Source: a virus. Taken from it: a stretch of DNA of 43,309 nucleotides. The stretch spans positions 1-43,309 of IMG/VR virus record IMGVR_UViG_3300040811_000700; one strand, 5' to 3'. Made by a program: the position numbers and the translations under genes. Every line of letters starts with the position of its first letter. Position 1 is the first letter of the stretch. Positions 32,036-39,680 of this stretch are shown one piece after another. Below the pieces are notes generated by a model. It saw only the letters and a list, made by a program, of their open reading frames with translations, made no database searches and was not told where the DNA came from.

Positions 32036-32735
32036 GAACTTCTTTTACTGCATTGTGTCTTTCAATATCTCCTTGACCAAAGTTGACTATGTCAATATGT
32101 GCTGAGTTAGATTGTACTAAACGGTCTGTAAAGTCTATTAAACCGTTATCCTTAATGCGGTCTGCTTGTGCCAAATCACCAGTTACAGCCATTTGACTTT
32201 CTTCACCTAATCGTGTTAGAAGCATCTTCATTTGATTAGGTGTAGCGTTTTGCATTTCATCCGCTAAAATGAACGATTTTTTAAATGTTCGTCCACGCAT
32301 ATATGCTAAAGGCGCAATTTCAATTATACCTTCTTCGATCATACCTTCGATTTGTTTTGCATCAAAGTACTCACGTAGTACATCAAATATAGGTCTTGTC
32401 CAAGGCGCCATTTTTTGTTCTAGCGTTCCTGGTAAGAATCCTAAATCTTCGTCCACACTTACAGCCGGACGAGTAACAATAATCTTATCAACTGCACCCT
32501 CTTTAAAGAGCTTAACTGCGACCTGTACTGCAAGTAATGTTTTGCCCGTACCTGCAGGACCGATTCCAAAGACAATATCTTTAGTGTCATCTAACAGTTT
32601 TAATACATATGATTCTTGATTTTTGTTTCTAGGAAGTATTGTTACTTCTTGTTTTTTGTTGAAAGGTTTAATATTCACTACATTGTCGTAGCTGTTAAAA
32701 TTTTGCTTGTTAGCAGTCTTTCTTTTAGCACCCAT
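32013..32735 (-). CDS. phoH: PhoH-like ATPase, 240 aa
   Basis: Walker A is at 59-66 (GPAGTGKT) and Walker B near 150 (FILADEMQNATP). VTRPAVSVDEDLGFLPGTL, MRGRTF and the TGDLAQAD sensor are diagnostic of PhoH. The family is widespread in marine phages and is probably an RNA-linked ATPase; the phosphate-stress link is not established for phages. Start ATG (complement of 32733-32735) follows a strong AAGGAGG. It is driven by its own minus-strand late box and its leader begins with a stem-loop. Convergent with dCMP deaminase. Confidence 0.95.
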   Translation of the reverse strand: MGAKRKTANKQNFNSYDNVVNIKPFNKKQEVTILPRNKNQESYVLKLLDDTKDIVFGIGPAGTGKTLLAVQVAVKLFKEGAVDKIIVTRPAVSVDEDLGFLPGTLEQKMAPWTRPIFDVLREYFDAKQIEGMIEEGIIEIAPLAYMRGRTFKKSFILADEMQNATPNQMKMLLTRLGEESQMAVTGDLAQADRIKDNGLIDFTDRLVQSNSAHIDIVNFGQGDIERHNAVKEVLKVYGDE

Positions 32736-32760
32736 TAAGTGTCCTCCTTTGGGTTGATAG

Positions 32761-32802
32761 TTTGTAAGGACGTAATTTGCAAGGCAAACTGTTCCTTACA
32801 AA
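32761..32802 (-). promoter_or_regulatory. Stem-loop in the phoH leader
   Basis: TTTGTAAGGA (32761-32770) is a perfect complement of TCCTTACAAA (32793-32802), with an inner stem TTTGC/GCAAA (32776-32780 / 32784-32788) and a three-base loop. If phoH RNA starts near 32799, seven of the ten outer pairs remain and the hairpin sits at the very 5' end. Its 3' arm contains UCCUU, which could instead pair with the AAGGA of the phoH Shine-Dalgarno. Confidence 0.6.
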
Positions 32803-32804
32803 GA

Positions 32805-32813
32805 TATTTATCG
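32805..32813 (-). promoter_or_regulatory. Late promoter box CGATAAATA, minus strand
   Basis: The complement of 32805-32813 reads CGATAAATA and faces phoH. Predicted +1 is near 32799, about 64 bases before the ATG, the longest leader of the late boxes here. Confidence 0.7.
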
Positions 32814-32854
32814 AGTTTTACAGTCAAAAATAAATGTACTTAACGATCTAACTC

Positions 32855-32863
32855 CGATAAATA
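32855..32863 (+). promoter_or_regulatory. Late promoter box CGATAAATA
   Basis: CGATAAATA is placed 27 bases before the ATG at 32890. Predicted +1 near 32869. It is back to back with the phoH box, 41 bases away, so both strands start late from one intergenic region. A six-base repeat TACTTA/TAAGTA (32837-32842 / 32862-32867) flanks it. Confidence 0.75.
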
Positions 32864-32889
32864 AGTATAGCAAAGAATGGATTACTAAT

Positions 32890-33417
32890 ATGAAAGATGT
32901 CTTAGATATTATTAAAAACATAGAATCTATATACGATTCAAATACTGCTTTCAATGTGCTTAAAGACTTTGAAAGAGTATTAGACGAATTAGATATCTAT
33001 GTCTATAAAAATTGGGCAGACGGTGAAGTCTGCGAAGGACCTAATATAGATAGACATTGGGTAACATGTAGTTTTTTCTGGGACAAAGATAAAATGCCGG
33101 ATCCAATGGGTGGCAAACGTTTACTTGATTATGACTGCAAAGTTAACTATACTAAAACACATATTGTAGAACCACGCAAAATTGAAAAGCAAGACGATAT
33201 TCGTCCTGGTACTAAAAAAGGCAAATTAGATAGACGTCCTATTTGGGTAGTTGAAATTAAAATGCCTAAAAAACTAATCGCAGACATTTATTCAGGATAT
33301 ATTGAATCGGCATACATTGATCCAACACAAACTCCTGAGCCGTCACCAGAAGCATCTCCAATAGATGCAGCAGCAGATGCAGGTTCAGCAGCAGAAACAG
33401 AGCTGGAGCAAGCATAA
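32890..33417 (+). CDS. Conserved phage protein, 175 aa
   Basis: A helical N-terminus (MKDVLDIIKNIESIYDSNTA) precedes a compact alpha/beta part with WVTCSFFWDKDKMPDPMGGK and RRPIWVVEIKMPKK. The last 35 residues are a Pro/Glu/Ala-rich low-complexity tail (QTPEPSPEASPIDAAADAGS). I recall similar proteins paired with the next gene in marine T4-like phages, often listed as virion proteins without function. Own late promoter; the next ATG overlaps its stop by one base (TAATG). Confidence 0.75.
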   Translation: MKDVLDIIKNIESIYDSNTAFNVLKDFERVLDELDIYVYKNWADGEVCEGPNIDRHWVTCSFFWDKDKMPDPMGGKRLLDYDCKVNYTKTHIVEPRKIEKQDDIRPGTKKGKLDRRPIWVVEIKMPKKLIADIYSGYIESAYIDPTQTPEPSPEASPIDAAADAGSAAETELEQA

Positions 33418-34151
33418 TGGGATTACAAAAAGAAGACTTAATTGACACAGTTGACCACATCATTGAAATAGACTCGTATGCAAGTAAAATGGGCGAGGAT
33501 CGTGATATTGTAACCCTATCATTTAGCACAACAACAAAAGAAAGTGCAAATGATTTAGCAGGATTTATTGAAAGAGGTTATGAATACGTATTAGATGCCG
33601 ATGTTACAGCTGGAGAACAGTCAGACGGAACATACAAAGTATTTGTAGAACTACAAAGAGACTCGTCGATTAGTGAAAACATTATGGAACTTGCTAATGG
33701 AGTAGTAAATCTTACAGGTGAAAAAGATTTTAGATTCCGTTATCATAAACAATTCCGTAGTATGCCATTAACTGTAGAAGAATTAACTAAAGCAGTACCA
33801 AATGATCCGGAACTGTACGGTGTTGATTCAGATATATTAACCGATATGACTGAATCAAAAAATAACTATACAAACTTTTTTAATAAAAGTATGTTAGAAA
33901 ATGTAAACATGTGGAGTAACATGATTACATTAAAGAAGGCTTATGCTGATCCTGTAGCATTTCAATTTATAGACTTTGGACCAACTGAAAAAACTATCAA
34001 CAATATCGAAGAAAGTTTTAACCCAAATGATTTCTCAGAAATTATATTTTTAACTAAGTACTTAGGTGACTATAATATCACCAAGTACGGTACTAAATTA
34101 ACTTTTGATAACGATGGTGAAACATTAGTACTCGAACGAATAATGTTGTAA
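33417..34151 (+). CDS. Conserved phage protein, 244 aa
   Basis: Starts MGLQKEDLIDTVDHIIEIDS and has an N-terminal alpha/beta part with a strand pair around TYKVFVELQRDSSISENIME. The C-terminal half contains NMWSNMITLKKAYADPVAFQ and ends in KLTFDNDGETLVLERIML. Coupled to the previous gene and 10 bases before the endolysin. No domain recognised. Probably works with its partner gene; virion role inferred from the late promoter. Confidence 0.75.
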   Translation: MGLQKEDLIDTVDHIIEIDSYASKMGEDRDIVTLSFSTTTKESANDLAGFIERGYEYVLDADVTAGEQSDGTYKVFVELQRDSSISENIMELANGVVNLTGEKDFRFRYHKQFRSMPLTVEELTKAVPNDPELYGVDSDILTDMTESKNNYTNFFNKSMLENVNMWSNMITLKKAYADPVAFQFIDFGPTEKTINNIEESFNPNDFSEIIFLTKYLGDYNITKYGTKLTFDNDGETLVLERIML

Positions 34152-34161
34152 AGGATATAGA

Positions 34162-35016
34162 ATGTTAACAGCAGGACAATTTGCGGATTTATTTCCGAGG
34201 TGCAGTGACCCCGATGGCTGGGTTGATGCAATGAACGAAGTATTTCCAAAGTATGAAATTAATACCAATCGCCGGGTTGCAGCGTTTTTAGCACAATGCG
34301 GACACGAGTCTGGAGGTTGGAGAACATTTAGCGAGAACCTAAATTATAGTGCAAAGGCACTTGATGCGGTTTTTGGAAAATATTTTAAAAGAGCAGGACG
34401 AGATGCTGAAGAGTATGCAAGACAGCCCGAAAAAATTGCAAATGTTGTGTATGCTAATCGCATGGATAATGGTGATACAGCATCTGGTGATGGGTGGCGT
34501 TATCGCGGCCGTGGTCCTATCCAATTAACTGGTAAGCACAACTACGCAAAATTTTCCGATGATATGGACGTAGACGCAGTCAATAACCCAGACATGGTAA
34601 GTGAAGATAAAGAAGTAGCACTAATGAGTGCTATTTGGTATTGGAATTCAAACAAATTAAATCGTTACGCAGATAGTGGGGATATTAAAACCCTTACTAA
34701 GCGGATTAACGGCGGCTACATTGGCCTTGAAGATCGTATTCATCATTGGGAAATGTGTTTAGAAGCACTAGGTGAAGATGTAGAAACACACCATAGCGAC
34801 GATGAAGATGACTCTTTTGATTTAGACGATATTGGCGTACTAAGAAAAGGTGCAAGAGGCGATGGCGTAAAAATGATGCAAGAAGCATTAGGCGTTGGCG
34901 CAGATGGCATTTTTGGCGCAGGAACAGAAGCAAAACTTAAAGAATGGCAAGCTGAAAACGGCTTGGATGCTGACGGTGTTGCAGGACCTGCGACATTAGG
35001 TAAATTATTGGGATAA
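34162..35016 (+). CDS. Endolysin: GH19-type muramidase/chitinase fold plus peptidoglycan-binding domain, 284 aa
   Basis: Residues 1-200 match GH19: AAFLAQCGHESGGWRTFSEN with catalytic acids E49 and E58, YANRMDNGDTASGDGWRYRG, then GRGPIQLTGKHNY. An acidic linker (about 203-220, DDEDDSF) leads to a C-terminal PG-binding-1 type repeat (VLRKGARGDGVKMMQEALGV, ADGIFGAGTEAKLKEWQ, GLDADGVAGPATLGKLLG). It cleaves host peptidoglycan at lysis. No signal peptide, so it needs a holin. It is followed by the spanin pair. Confidence 0.93.
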   Translation: MLTAGQFADLFPRCSDPDGWVDAMNEVFPKYEINTNRRVAAFLAQCGHESGGWRTFSENLNYSAKALDAVFGKYFKRAGRDAEEYARQPEKIANVVYANRMDNGDTASGDGWRYRGRGPIQLTGKHNYAKFSDDMDVDAVNNPDMVSEDKEVALMSAIWYWNSNKLNRYADSGDIKTLTKRINGGYIGLEDRIHHWEMCLEALGEDVETHHSDDEDDSFDLDDIGVLRKGARGDGVKMMQEALGVGADGIFGAGTEAKLKEWQAENGLDADGVAGPATLGKLLG

Positions 35017-35045
35017 AATAACAGAGCAATTGCTCGGAGAAATAT

Positions 35046-35522
35046 ATGGCAAAAATCATGATAGGAATCATTATAATGATGGGCGGAATAGGTTATTGGT
35101 ATTATACTGATACCCAAAACACTATCGCCGTATTAACTGAAAATAATGCAAAATTAAACTTAGCAGTTGCAACTAATGAAGAAACTATAAAAACAATGGC
35201 GGCGGATTTTGCTGCCGCCAATGAAGAACTTAAAAAAACTAATGCAGAATTTGCTGCTACAAGAGAACAAAATAATCAGCTTGCATCTAAGTTGCAAGAA
35301 CACGATTTAGAATTAACTGCTGCTGCTAGACCCAAATCAGTACAAAGATTAATCAATGGTGGTTCTAGAAATGCAGGTAGATGTTTTGAATTACTATCAG
35401 GATCACCTTTAACGGAGAAAGAGAAAAATGCAAAGACAGATAAAAGTTTTAATAACGAATGTCCTTGGCTTTATGATACTTATAAGTCTCGCGGCTTGCT
35501 CAACAGCGCCACAGAGAATTGA
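35046..35522 (+). CDS. Probable inner-membrane spanin (i-spanin), 158 aa
   Basis: One N-terminal membrane segment (MIGIIIMMGGIGYWYY) is followed by a long helical, coiled-coil periplasmic region rich in Ala, Glu, Asn and Lys (about 20-95), the architecture of Rz-type i-spanins. The end has Cys residues (GRCFELL, NNECPWLY) that could form disulphides. The o-spanin gene starts inside its last third in another frame, exactly as in Rz/Rz1 pairs. Preceded by GGAGAAA. It would disrupt the outer membrane together with its partner. Confidence 0.8.
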   Translation: MAKIMIGIIIMMGGIGYWYYTDTQNTIAVLTENNAKLNLAVATNEETIKTMAADFAAANEELKKTNAEFAATREQNNQLASKLQEHDLELTAAARPKSVQRLINGGSRNAGRCFELLSGSPLTEKEKNAKTDKSFNNECPWLYDTYKSRGLLNSATEN

Positions 35523-35907
35523 AGTATCAAGCAAACCTGTTGATAAGCCTGAGCTAATTCTTCCAAATGTTGATACTGTCAACATGCGCAAAATTGAGTG
35601 GATTATCCTTACTGAAGATAACATGGAGGAGGAAATTGCTAAGTGGACATCCGGTGGCAAGCCATTAGCAATCTTTGCTCTTACCGCAAAAGGTTATGAA
35701 AATTTAGGTTTAAACTTTAGTGATGTACGTGCATTAGTACAACAACAGCAAGCTATTATACTAGCATATGAAAATTATTACAAAGCTGCAAATACCGCAT
35801 TAGATAATGCAGAAATATCAAGACAACAAGAAGAAGCAAAAGATGCAGCAGAAGAAGCACAGAGCAATACTTCATTAATAGATAAACTGAACCCGTTTAA
35901 CGACTAA
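35428..35907 (+). CDS. Probable outer-membrane spanin lipoprotein (o-spanin), 159 aa
   Basis: The N-terminus is a lipoprotein signal: MQRQIKVLITNVLGFMILIS, then LAAC with C24 as the lipidated residue, and STAP after it, so no Asp retention signal at +2. The mature part has a mixed region (ILPNVDTVNMRKIEWIILTE) and an Ala/Glu/Gln-rich helix. The first 95 bases overlap the i-spanin gene in another frame. It is longer than Rz1 (60 aa) but fits the larger o-spanins of T4-like phages. A conventional outer membrane is required for it to act. Confidence 0.8.
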   Translation: MQRQIKVLITNVLGFMILISLAACSTAPQRIEVSSKPVDKPELILPNVDTVNMRKIEWIILTEDNMEEEIAKWTSGGKPLAIFALTAKGYENLGLNFSDVRALVQQQQAIILAYENYYKAANTALDNAEISRQQEEAKDAAEEAQSNTSLIDKLNPFND

Positions 35908-35911
35908 ATTA

Positions 35912-35920
35912 CGATAAATA
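35912..35920 (+). promoter_or_regulatory. Late promoter box CGATAAATA
   Basis: CGATAAATA lies 19 bases before the ATG at 35940. Predicted +1 near 35926 gives a 14-base leader with TAGGAG. ACGACTA (35900-35906) and TAGTTGT (35921-35927) flank it and can pair in RNA with one G-U. Confidence 0.75.
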
Positions 35921-35939
35921 TAGTTGTAGGAGAATACAC

Positions 35940-36224
35940 ATGCAACTTATAGATAGCTTGTTAAGTGACACGCTGTGGATTTACACAAGTATTATTGGAG
36001 CACTTTTAGGTGCAGCTTTTTTAGCGTACTTTAGAAACACACGAGCAGGTCTTTGGTGCTATGCTAAATTCGATATGTTTTTAGACTGGCTAGTAGAACG
36101 TTGGGGCCTTACATGGTTTGAACAACCAGTTGATGCATGGCGTAAAAAGTATCCATATGTAACAAAAAAGATTGATGAGCTAGAAGCTCGCATTAAAAAG
36201 CTAGAGGGAAAGTCAAATGAGTGA
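35940..36224 (+). CDS. Small membrane protein, 94 aa, holin-region
   Basis: One hydrophobic segment (TLWIYTSIIGALLGAAFLAY) near the N-terminus is followed by a Trp-rich amphipathic part (CYAKFDMFLDWLVERWGLTW) and a basic helical C-terminus (KKIDELEARIKKLEGK). Placed right after the lysis genes and overlapping the EF-hand membrane gene by eight bases. It could be a holin or antiholin; nothing in the sequence decides. Confidence 0.7.
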   Translation: MQLIDSLLSDTLWIYTSIIGALLGAAFLAYFRNTRAGLWCYAKFDMFLDWLVERWGLTWFEQPVDAWRKKYPYVTKKIDELEARIKKLEGKSNE

Positions 36225-36546
36225 AGAAGAGATTAAAAAATCAGGGCATCATCCAGCAGATACAAACGGCGATGGTAAAGTATCTAACGAAGAACATGCA
36301 ATGTACATGGAGTTCAAACGTAAAGAGCTAGAAGACGCAGATGCTATGCGTGATGCACAGCGCAATATGGCTTGGTTTGCACTATTTGGTATGCTATTGT
36401 ATCCATTTGCTGTTGTATTAGCAGTTTTGATTGGACTCGAACAGGCATCAAAGATACTAGGTGACATGGCAGCAACATACTTTGTATCCGTTGCAGCAAT
36501 TGTAGCAGCGTTCTTTGGTGGACAGGCATTTTCAAATAAAAAGTAA
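36217..36546 (+). CDS. EF-hand membrane protein, candidate holin, 109 aa
   Basis: A canonical EF-hand loop at 15-26 (DTNGDGKVSNEE) has Asp, Asn, Asp, Lys and Ser at the ligand positions and Glu at 12. A charged helix follows (MYMEFKRKELEDADAMRDAQ) and then two membrane segments (WFALFGMLLYPFAVVLAVLI and ATYFVSVAAIVAAFFGG). Two-segment hairpin plus small size and lysis-gene context suit a class II holin. I recall comparable holin-annotated proteins in marine phages, but not confidently. Calcium could set its timing; that is inference. Confidence 0.75.
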   Translation: MSEEEIKKSGHHPADTNGDGKVSNEEHAMYMEFKRKELEDADAMRDAQRNMAWFALFGMLLYPFAVVLAVLIGLEQASKILGDMAATYFVSVAAIVAAFFGGQAFSNKK

Positions 36547-36561
36547 CCAGTACTAACTGTA

Positions 36562-36602
36562 TGTAATAGTCCGTGCGATAAGTATGTGTATGGACTATTA
36601 CA
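36562..36602 (+). promoter_or_regulatory. Hairpin burying the dnaJ start codon
   Basis: TGTAATAGTCC (36562-36572) is a perfect 11-base complement of GGACTATTACA (36592-36602). With wobble pairs the stem can extend four more steps (36573-36576 / 36588-36591), burying the ATG at 36590. A late-type box CGATAAGTA (36576-36584) sits in the middle, with predicted +1 at 36590. Confidence 0.7.
36576..36584 (+). promoter_or_regulatory. Late-type box CGATAAGTA at dnaJ
   Basis: A one-base variant of the late box. By T4 geometry +1 falls at 36590, the A of the dnaJ ATG, predicting leaderless RNA. There is no Shine-Dalgarno in front of that ATG, which agrees. Weaker evidence than the canonical boxes. Confidence 0.45.
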
Positions 36603-37429
36603 CTATTTTAGGAATTCCTAAAAATGCATCCGAACAAGATATACGTAAAGCATACAAAAAGAAAAGTATGCAACATCATCCTGACCGCGGCGGCAACGAA
36701 GAAGAATTTAAAAAAATAAACGAAGCATATCAAACGTTGCGTGATAGTCAAAAGCGTCAACAATACGATAATCCTGGTCCAGATTTTTCTTTTAATTCAC
36801 AACATTTCCAACAAGGTCGTAACCCGTTTGCAGGCACACCATTTGAAGACATATTTGGACGTAATCCTGCAGGGCAACACGGGAGAGGACCAACACCGAG
36901 AAATAGAGATATAACAATACAGGCAAAGATTGATCTAGAAGAAGTATTATTAGGCAAAAATTTAATTATACAGTACACACTGTCAAATAGAAAATTAGAA
37001 ACTGTTACTGTAGATGTACCACCTGGTGCAAGACATGGGGATACTATAAAATATCAAGGGTTAGGCGATAATGGCGATCCACGTTTTCCAAGAGGTGACT
37101 TAAATGTACGTATGCATATAAACAAACACCGTCAGTGGGCTAGAGATGGTGATAATTTAATTGCAAAAATAGACACAAATGTATTTGACTTTTTAACAGG
37201 AGGTGCTATAATAGTTAAAACGTTAGATAAAAAAGAGTTAGAATTAAAAATACCAAAAGGCACACAACCAGGTCAAACGTTTAATATACCAGGTTACGGA
37301 ATACCGAACCTACAAACAGGCAAAAGAGGAAATGTTTACATTACAGTTAATGCGCACATTCCGATAATAAAAGACGAGAGTCTTATACATAAAGTAACAC
37401 AATTGAAAAATGAATTAAAGGATTTATAG
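36590..37429 (+). CDS. DnaJ/CbpA-like J-domain co-chaperone, 279 aa
   Basis: Start at ATG 36590 (MDYYTILGIPKNASEQDIRK); an in-frame ATG lies two codons upstream at 36584. The J domain has HPD at 30-32 (MQHHPDRGGNEEEFKKINEA). A Gly/Phe/Pro-rich linker (about 65-105) leads to two beta-rich C-terminal domains (VDVPPGARHGDTIKYQGLGD, LKIPKGTQPGQTFNIPGYGI). There is no zinc-finger, so it is of the type II/CbpA kind. It would stimulate host DnaK ATPase and recruit clients. Followed after one base by clpA. Confidence 0.92.
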   Translation: MDYYTILGIPKNASEQDIRKAYKKKSMQHHPDRGGNEEEFKKINEAYQTLRDSQKRQQYDNPGPDFSFNSQHFQQGRNPFAGTPFEDIFGRNPAGQHGRGPTPRNRDITIQAKIDLEEVLLGKNLIIQYTLSNRKLETVTVDVPPGARHGDTIKYQGLGDNGDPRFPRGDLNVRMHINKHRQWARDGDNLIAKIDTNVFDFLTGGAIIVKTLDKKELELKIPKGTQPGQTFNIPGYGIPNLQTGKRGNVYITVNAHIPIIKDESLIHKVTQLKNELKDL

Positions 37430-37430
37430 T

Positions 37431-39680
37431 ATGGTCGAGCCAAGTAGCGAATTAAAACTTGTATTTGATAAGAGTATTAAAGACGCACAAAAATTAAAGC
37501 ACGAATATGTAACATTAGAACATTTGTTATATGCAATGTTCTGTGAGGAAAACTTTACAAATGTAATGAATATGTACGGTGCTGATGTTGATTATGTAAA
37601 AGCCAATCTTGAACATCATCTTAAAACTAATTGTGATGATATCAAGACTGATGCTGATAAGTTTAAGCCAAAAAAGACTTCTACAGTAGAACGTGTGTTA
37701 AACAGAGCATTTACACAAGTTTTATTTGCTGGTCGTAGTCATATTGAACTTGCTGACGTATTACTTGCTGTATTATCTGAAAAGAAAAGTATTGCTGTTT
37801 ATTTCTTAGAAAAAGGCGGTGTAGAGAAGTCTAAGTTTGCATCGTTTATTGACAACGAAGTTGAATTAGAAACTGAAAGTGAAGAGATTTCAAGCGAAGC
37901 ACGTAGAGCATTACGTGCATTTACTACTAATCTAAACGATCAAGTAAAGCGTGGCAAGGTTGATCCTATTATCGGACGTTCGGATGAACTAGAAAAACTA
38001 GCATTAGCACTAGGACGTCGAGCAAAAAATAATGTACTAATGGTAGGTGATCCAGGCGTTGGTAAAACTGCTATCGCTGAAGGACTTGCATTTAAAATTG
38101 AGCAAGATGATGTACCTAACTTCTTAAAAGAATATAAAGTATATAACTTAGACATTGGTGCTATGCTTGCTGGTAGTAAATATCGTGGAGACTTTGAAGA
38201 ACGCTTTAAATTAGTTCTACAAGCACTTACAAAGCAAGGAAAAACAATTATGTTCATCGACGAAGCACACATGATGAATGGTGCGGGAGCCGGTGGGCAA
38301 GGTAATTCGAATGACTTAGCAAATATGTTAAAGCCTGCACTCACTAAAGGTGACTTAAAAGTTGTTGCATCAACTACTTGGGAAGAATATCGCAAGTACT
38401 TTGAAAAAGATCGTGCGCTTATGCGTCGATTCCAGCGTGTAACAATTGACGAGCCAACACCCGAAGTAACTAAAGATATTTTGAATGGTCTTAAAAAGTA
38501 TTATGAAGAATATCATGGTACAATTATTAGCAAAGAAGCAATTGATGCTGCCGTTAAATTAAGTGTAAAGTATCAATCAGATAAGAAGTTGCCGGACAAA
38601 GCAATTGACTTAATTGATATTGCTTGTTCTAGATTCAAATTAAACGACGATCATAAAGGTGACAAAATTGTTGCTGAAGCTAATATACAATATGAGCTTG
38701 CTAATATTATTAATATGCCTGCAGAACAAGTTGCTGAGAAAGAAAGTGAAAATCTTATGCACCTTGAAGAAAATCTAAAGAAGGTTGTATATGGTCAAGA
38801 CGAAGCACTTGAAAGTATTGTAGATAAAATTCTTGTTAGCCAAGCAGGACTAAAGCCAGATGATAAACCAGTAGGTGCATTTGTGTTTATGGGTCCAACG
38901 GGCACAGGTAAAACTGAAACTGCAAAAGCACTTGCATCTAATCTAGGTGTTAAACTTGTACGTTTTGATATGAGTGAATACATGGAGAAGCATAGTGTTG
39001 CTAAGTTGATTGGTTCACCTCCAGGATATGTTGGACATGAAGATAATGCAGGACAGTTAATTACTCGACTGCAAGAAAATCCTAATTGTGTATTGCTTTT
39101 AGATGAAATTGAAAAGGCACATCCTGATGTTTCACAAATTTTGTTACAGTTGATGGACAATGGCATGGTTACAGGCTCTAATGGCAAAGAAGCCGATGCA
39201 CGTAACTGTACACTTATTCTTACAACTAACTTAGGAGCGTCACAAGCAGAGAAAAACGCTATTGGTTTTGGTGACGAAGAAGACTTTACCTATGAAGATA
39301 CTGAATTTAAACGTTTCTTTGCACCAGAATTTAGAAATAGACTTGACGGTGTGATTACGTTTGCTAAATTAGGCAAAGAAGTAATGTTGAAAATCGTTGG
39401 TAAGTTCTTACTTGAACTTAAAAATATGGTTATTGATAAAAATATCAATATTACTGTCACTGACGAAGCACTTGATTACTTAGTAGATAAAGGATTTGAT
39501 CCTAAAAACGGAGCTCGTCCATTACAGCGTGTGATCGACAAAGAAATTAAACGTCCACTGTCTAGACAAATACTATTTGGTGATTTGAAGAACGGCGGCA
39601 CTATAAATATTAACTTTGTTGATGATAGTTTAAAGTTAGAAGTGTCAAATGAATCCACAAAAACAACTCAAACTGCATGA
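37431..39680 (+). CDS. clpA: ClpA-type AAA+ unfoldase, 749 aa
   Basis: The N-domain (SSELKLVFDKSIKDAQKLKH, YVTLEHLLYAM) is a Clp repeat. D1 has Walker A at 206-213 (GDPGVGKT), the GSKYRGDFEERF pore segment and IMFIDEAHM. D2 has Walker A at 488-495 (GPTGTGKT), the GSPPGYVGHEDNAGQL pore segment and EFRNRLDG. A middle ClpB-type coiled coil is absent, so this is ClpA rather than ClpB. I611-G612-F613 lies where ClpA has the IGL loop that docks into ClpP. About the length of E. coli ClpA (758). ClpP itself is not in the window, so it would need the host's. The end overlaps the next gene by 32 bases. Confidence 0.95.
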   Translation: MVEPSSELKLVFDKSIKDAQKLKHEYVTLEHLLYAMFCEENFTNVMNMYGADVDYVKANLEHHLKTNCDDIKTDADKFKPKKTSTVERVLNRAFTQVLFAGRSHIELADVLLAVLSEKKSIAVYFLEKGGVEKSKFASFIDNEVELETESEEISSEARRALRAFTTNLNDQVKRGKVDPIIGRSDELEKLALALGRRAKNNVLMVGDPGVGKTAIAEGLAFKIEQDDVPNFLKEYKVYNLDIGAMLAGSKYRGDFEERFKLVLQALTKQGKTIMFIDEAHMMNGAGAGGQGNSNDLANMLKPALTKGDLKVVASTTWEEYRKYFEKDRALMRRFQRVTIDEPTPEVTKDILNGLKKYYEEYHGTIISKEAIDAAVKLSVKYQSDKKLPDKAIDLIDIACSRFKLNDDHKGDKIVAEANIQYELANIINMPAEQVAEKESENLMHLEENLKKVVYGQDEALESIVDKILVSQAGLKPDDKPVGAFVFMGPTGTGKTETAKALASNLGVKLVRFDMSEYMEKHSVAKLIGSPPGYVGHEDNAGQLITRLQENPNCVLLLDEIEKAHPDVSQILLQLMDNGMVTGSNGKEADARNCTLILTTNLGASQAEKNAIGFGDEEDFTYEDTEFKRFFAPEFRNRLDGVITFAKLGKEVMLKIVGKFLLELKNMVIDKNINITVTDEALDYLVDKGFDPKNGARPLQRVIDKEIKRPLSRQILFGDLKNGGTININFVDDSLKLEVSNESTKTTQTA

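Noticed and set aside
35024-35035. Perfect palindrome GAGCAATTGCTC between endolysin and i-spanin
   Set aside because: Twelve bases, no loop and no T-run, so not a terminator. A protein binding site is possible, but one copy alone does not support a call.
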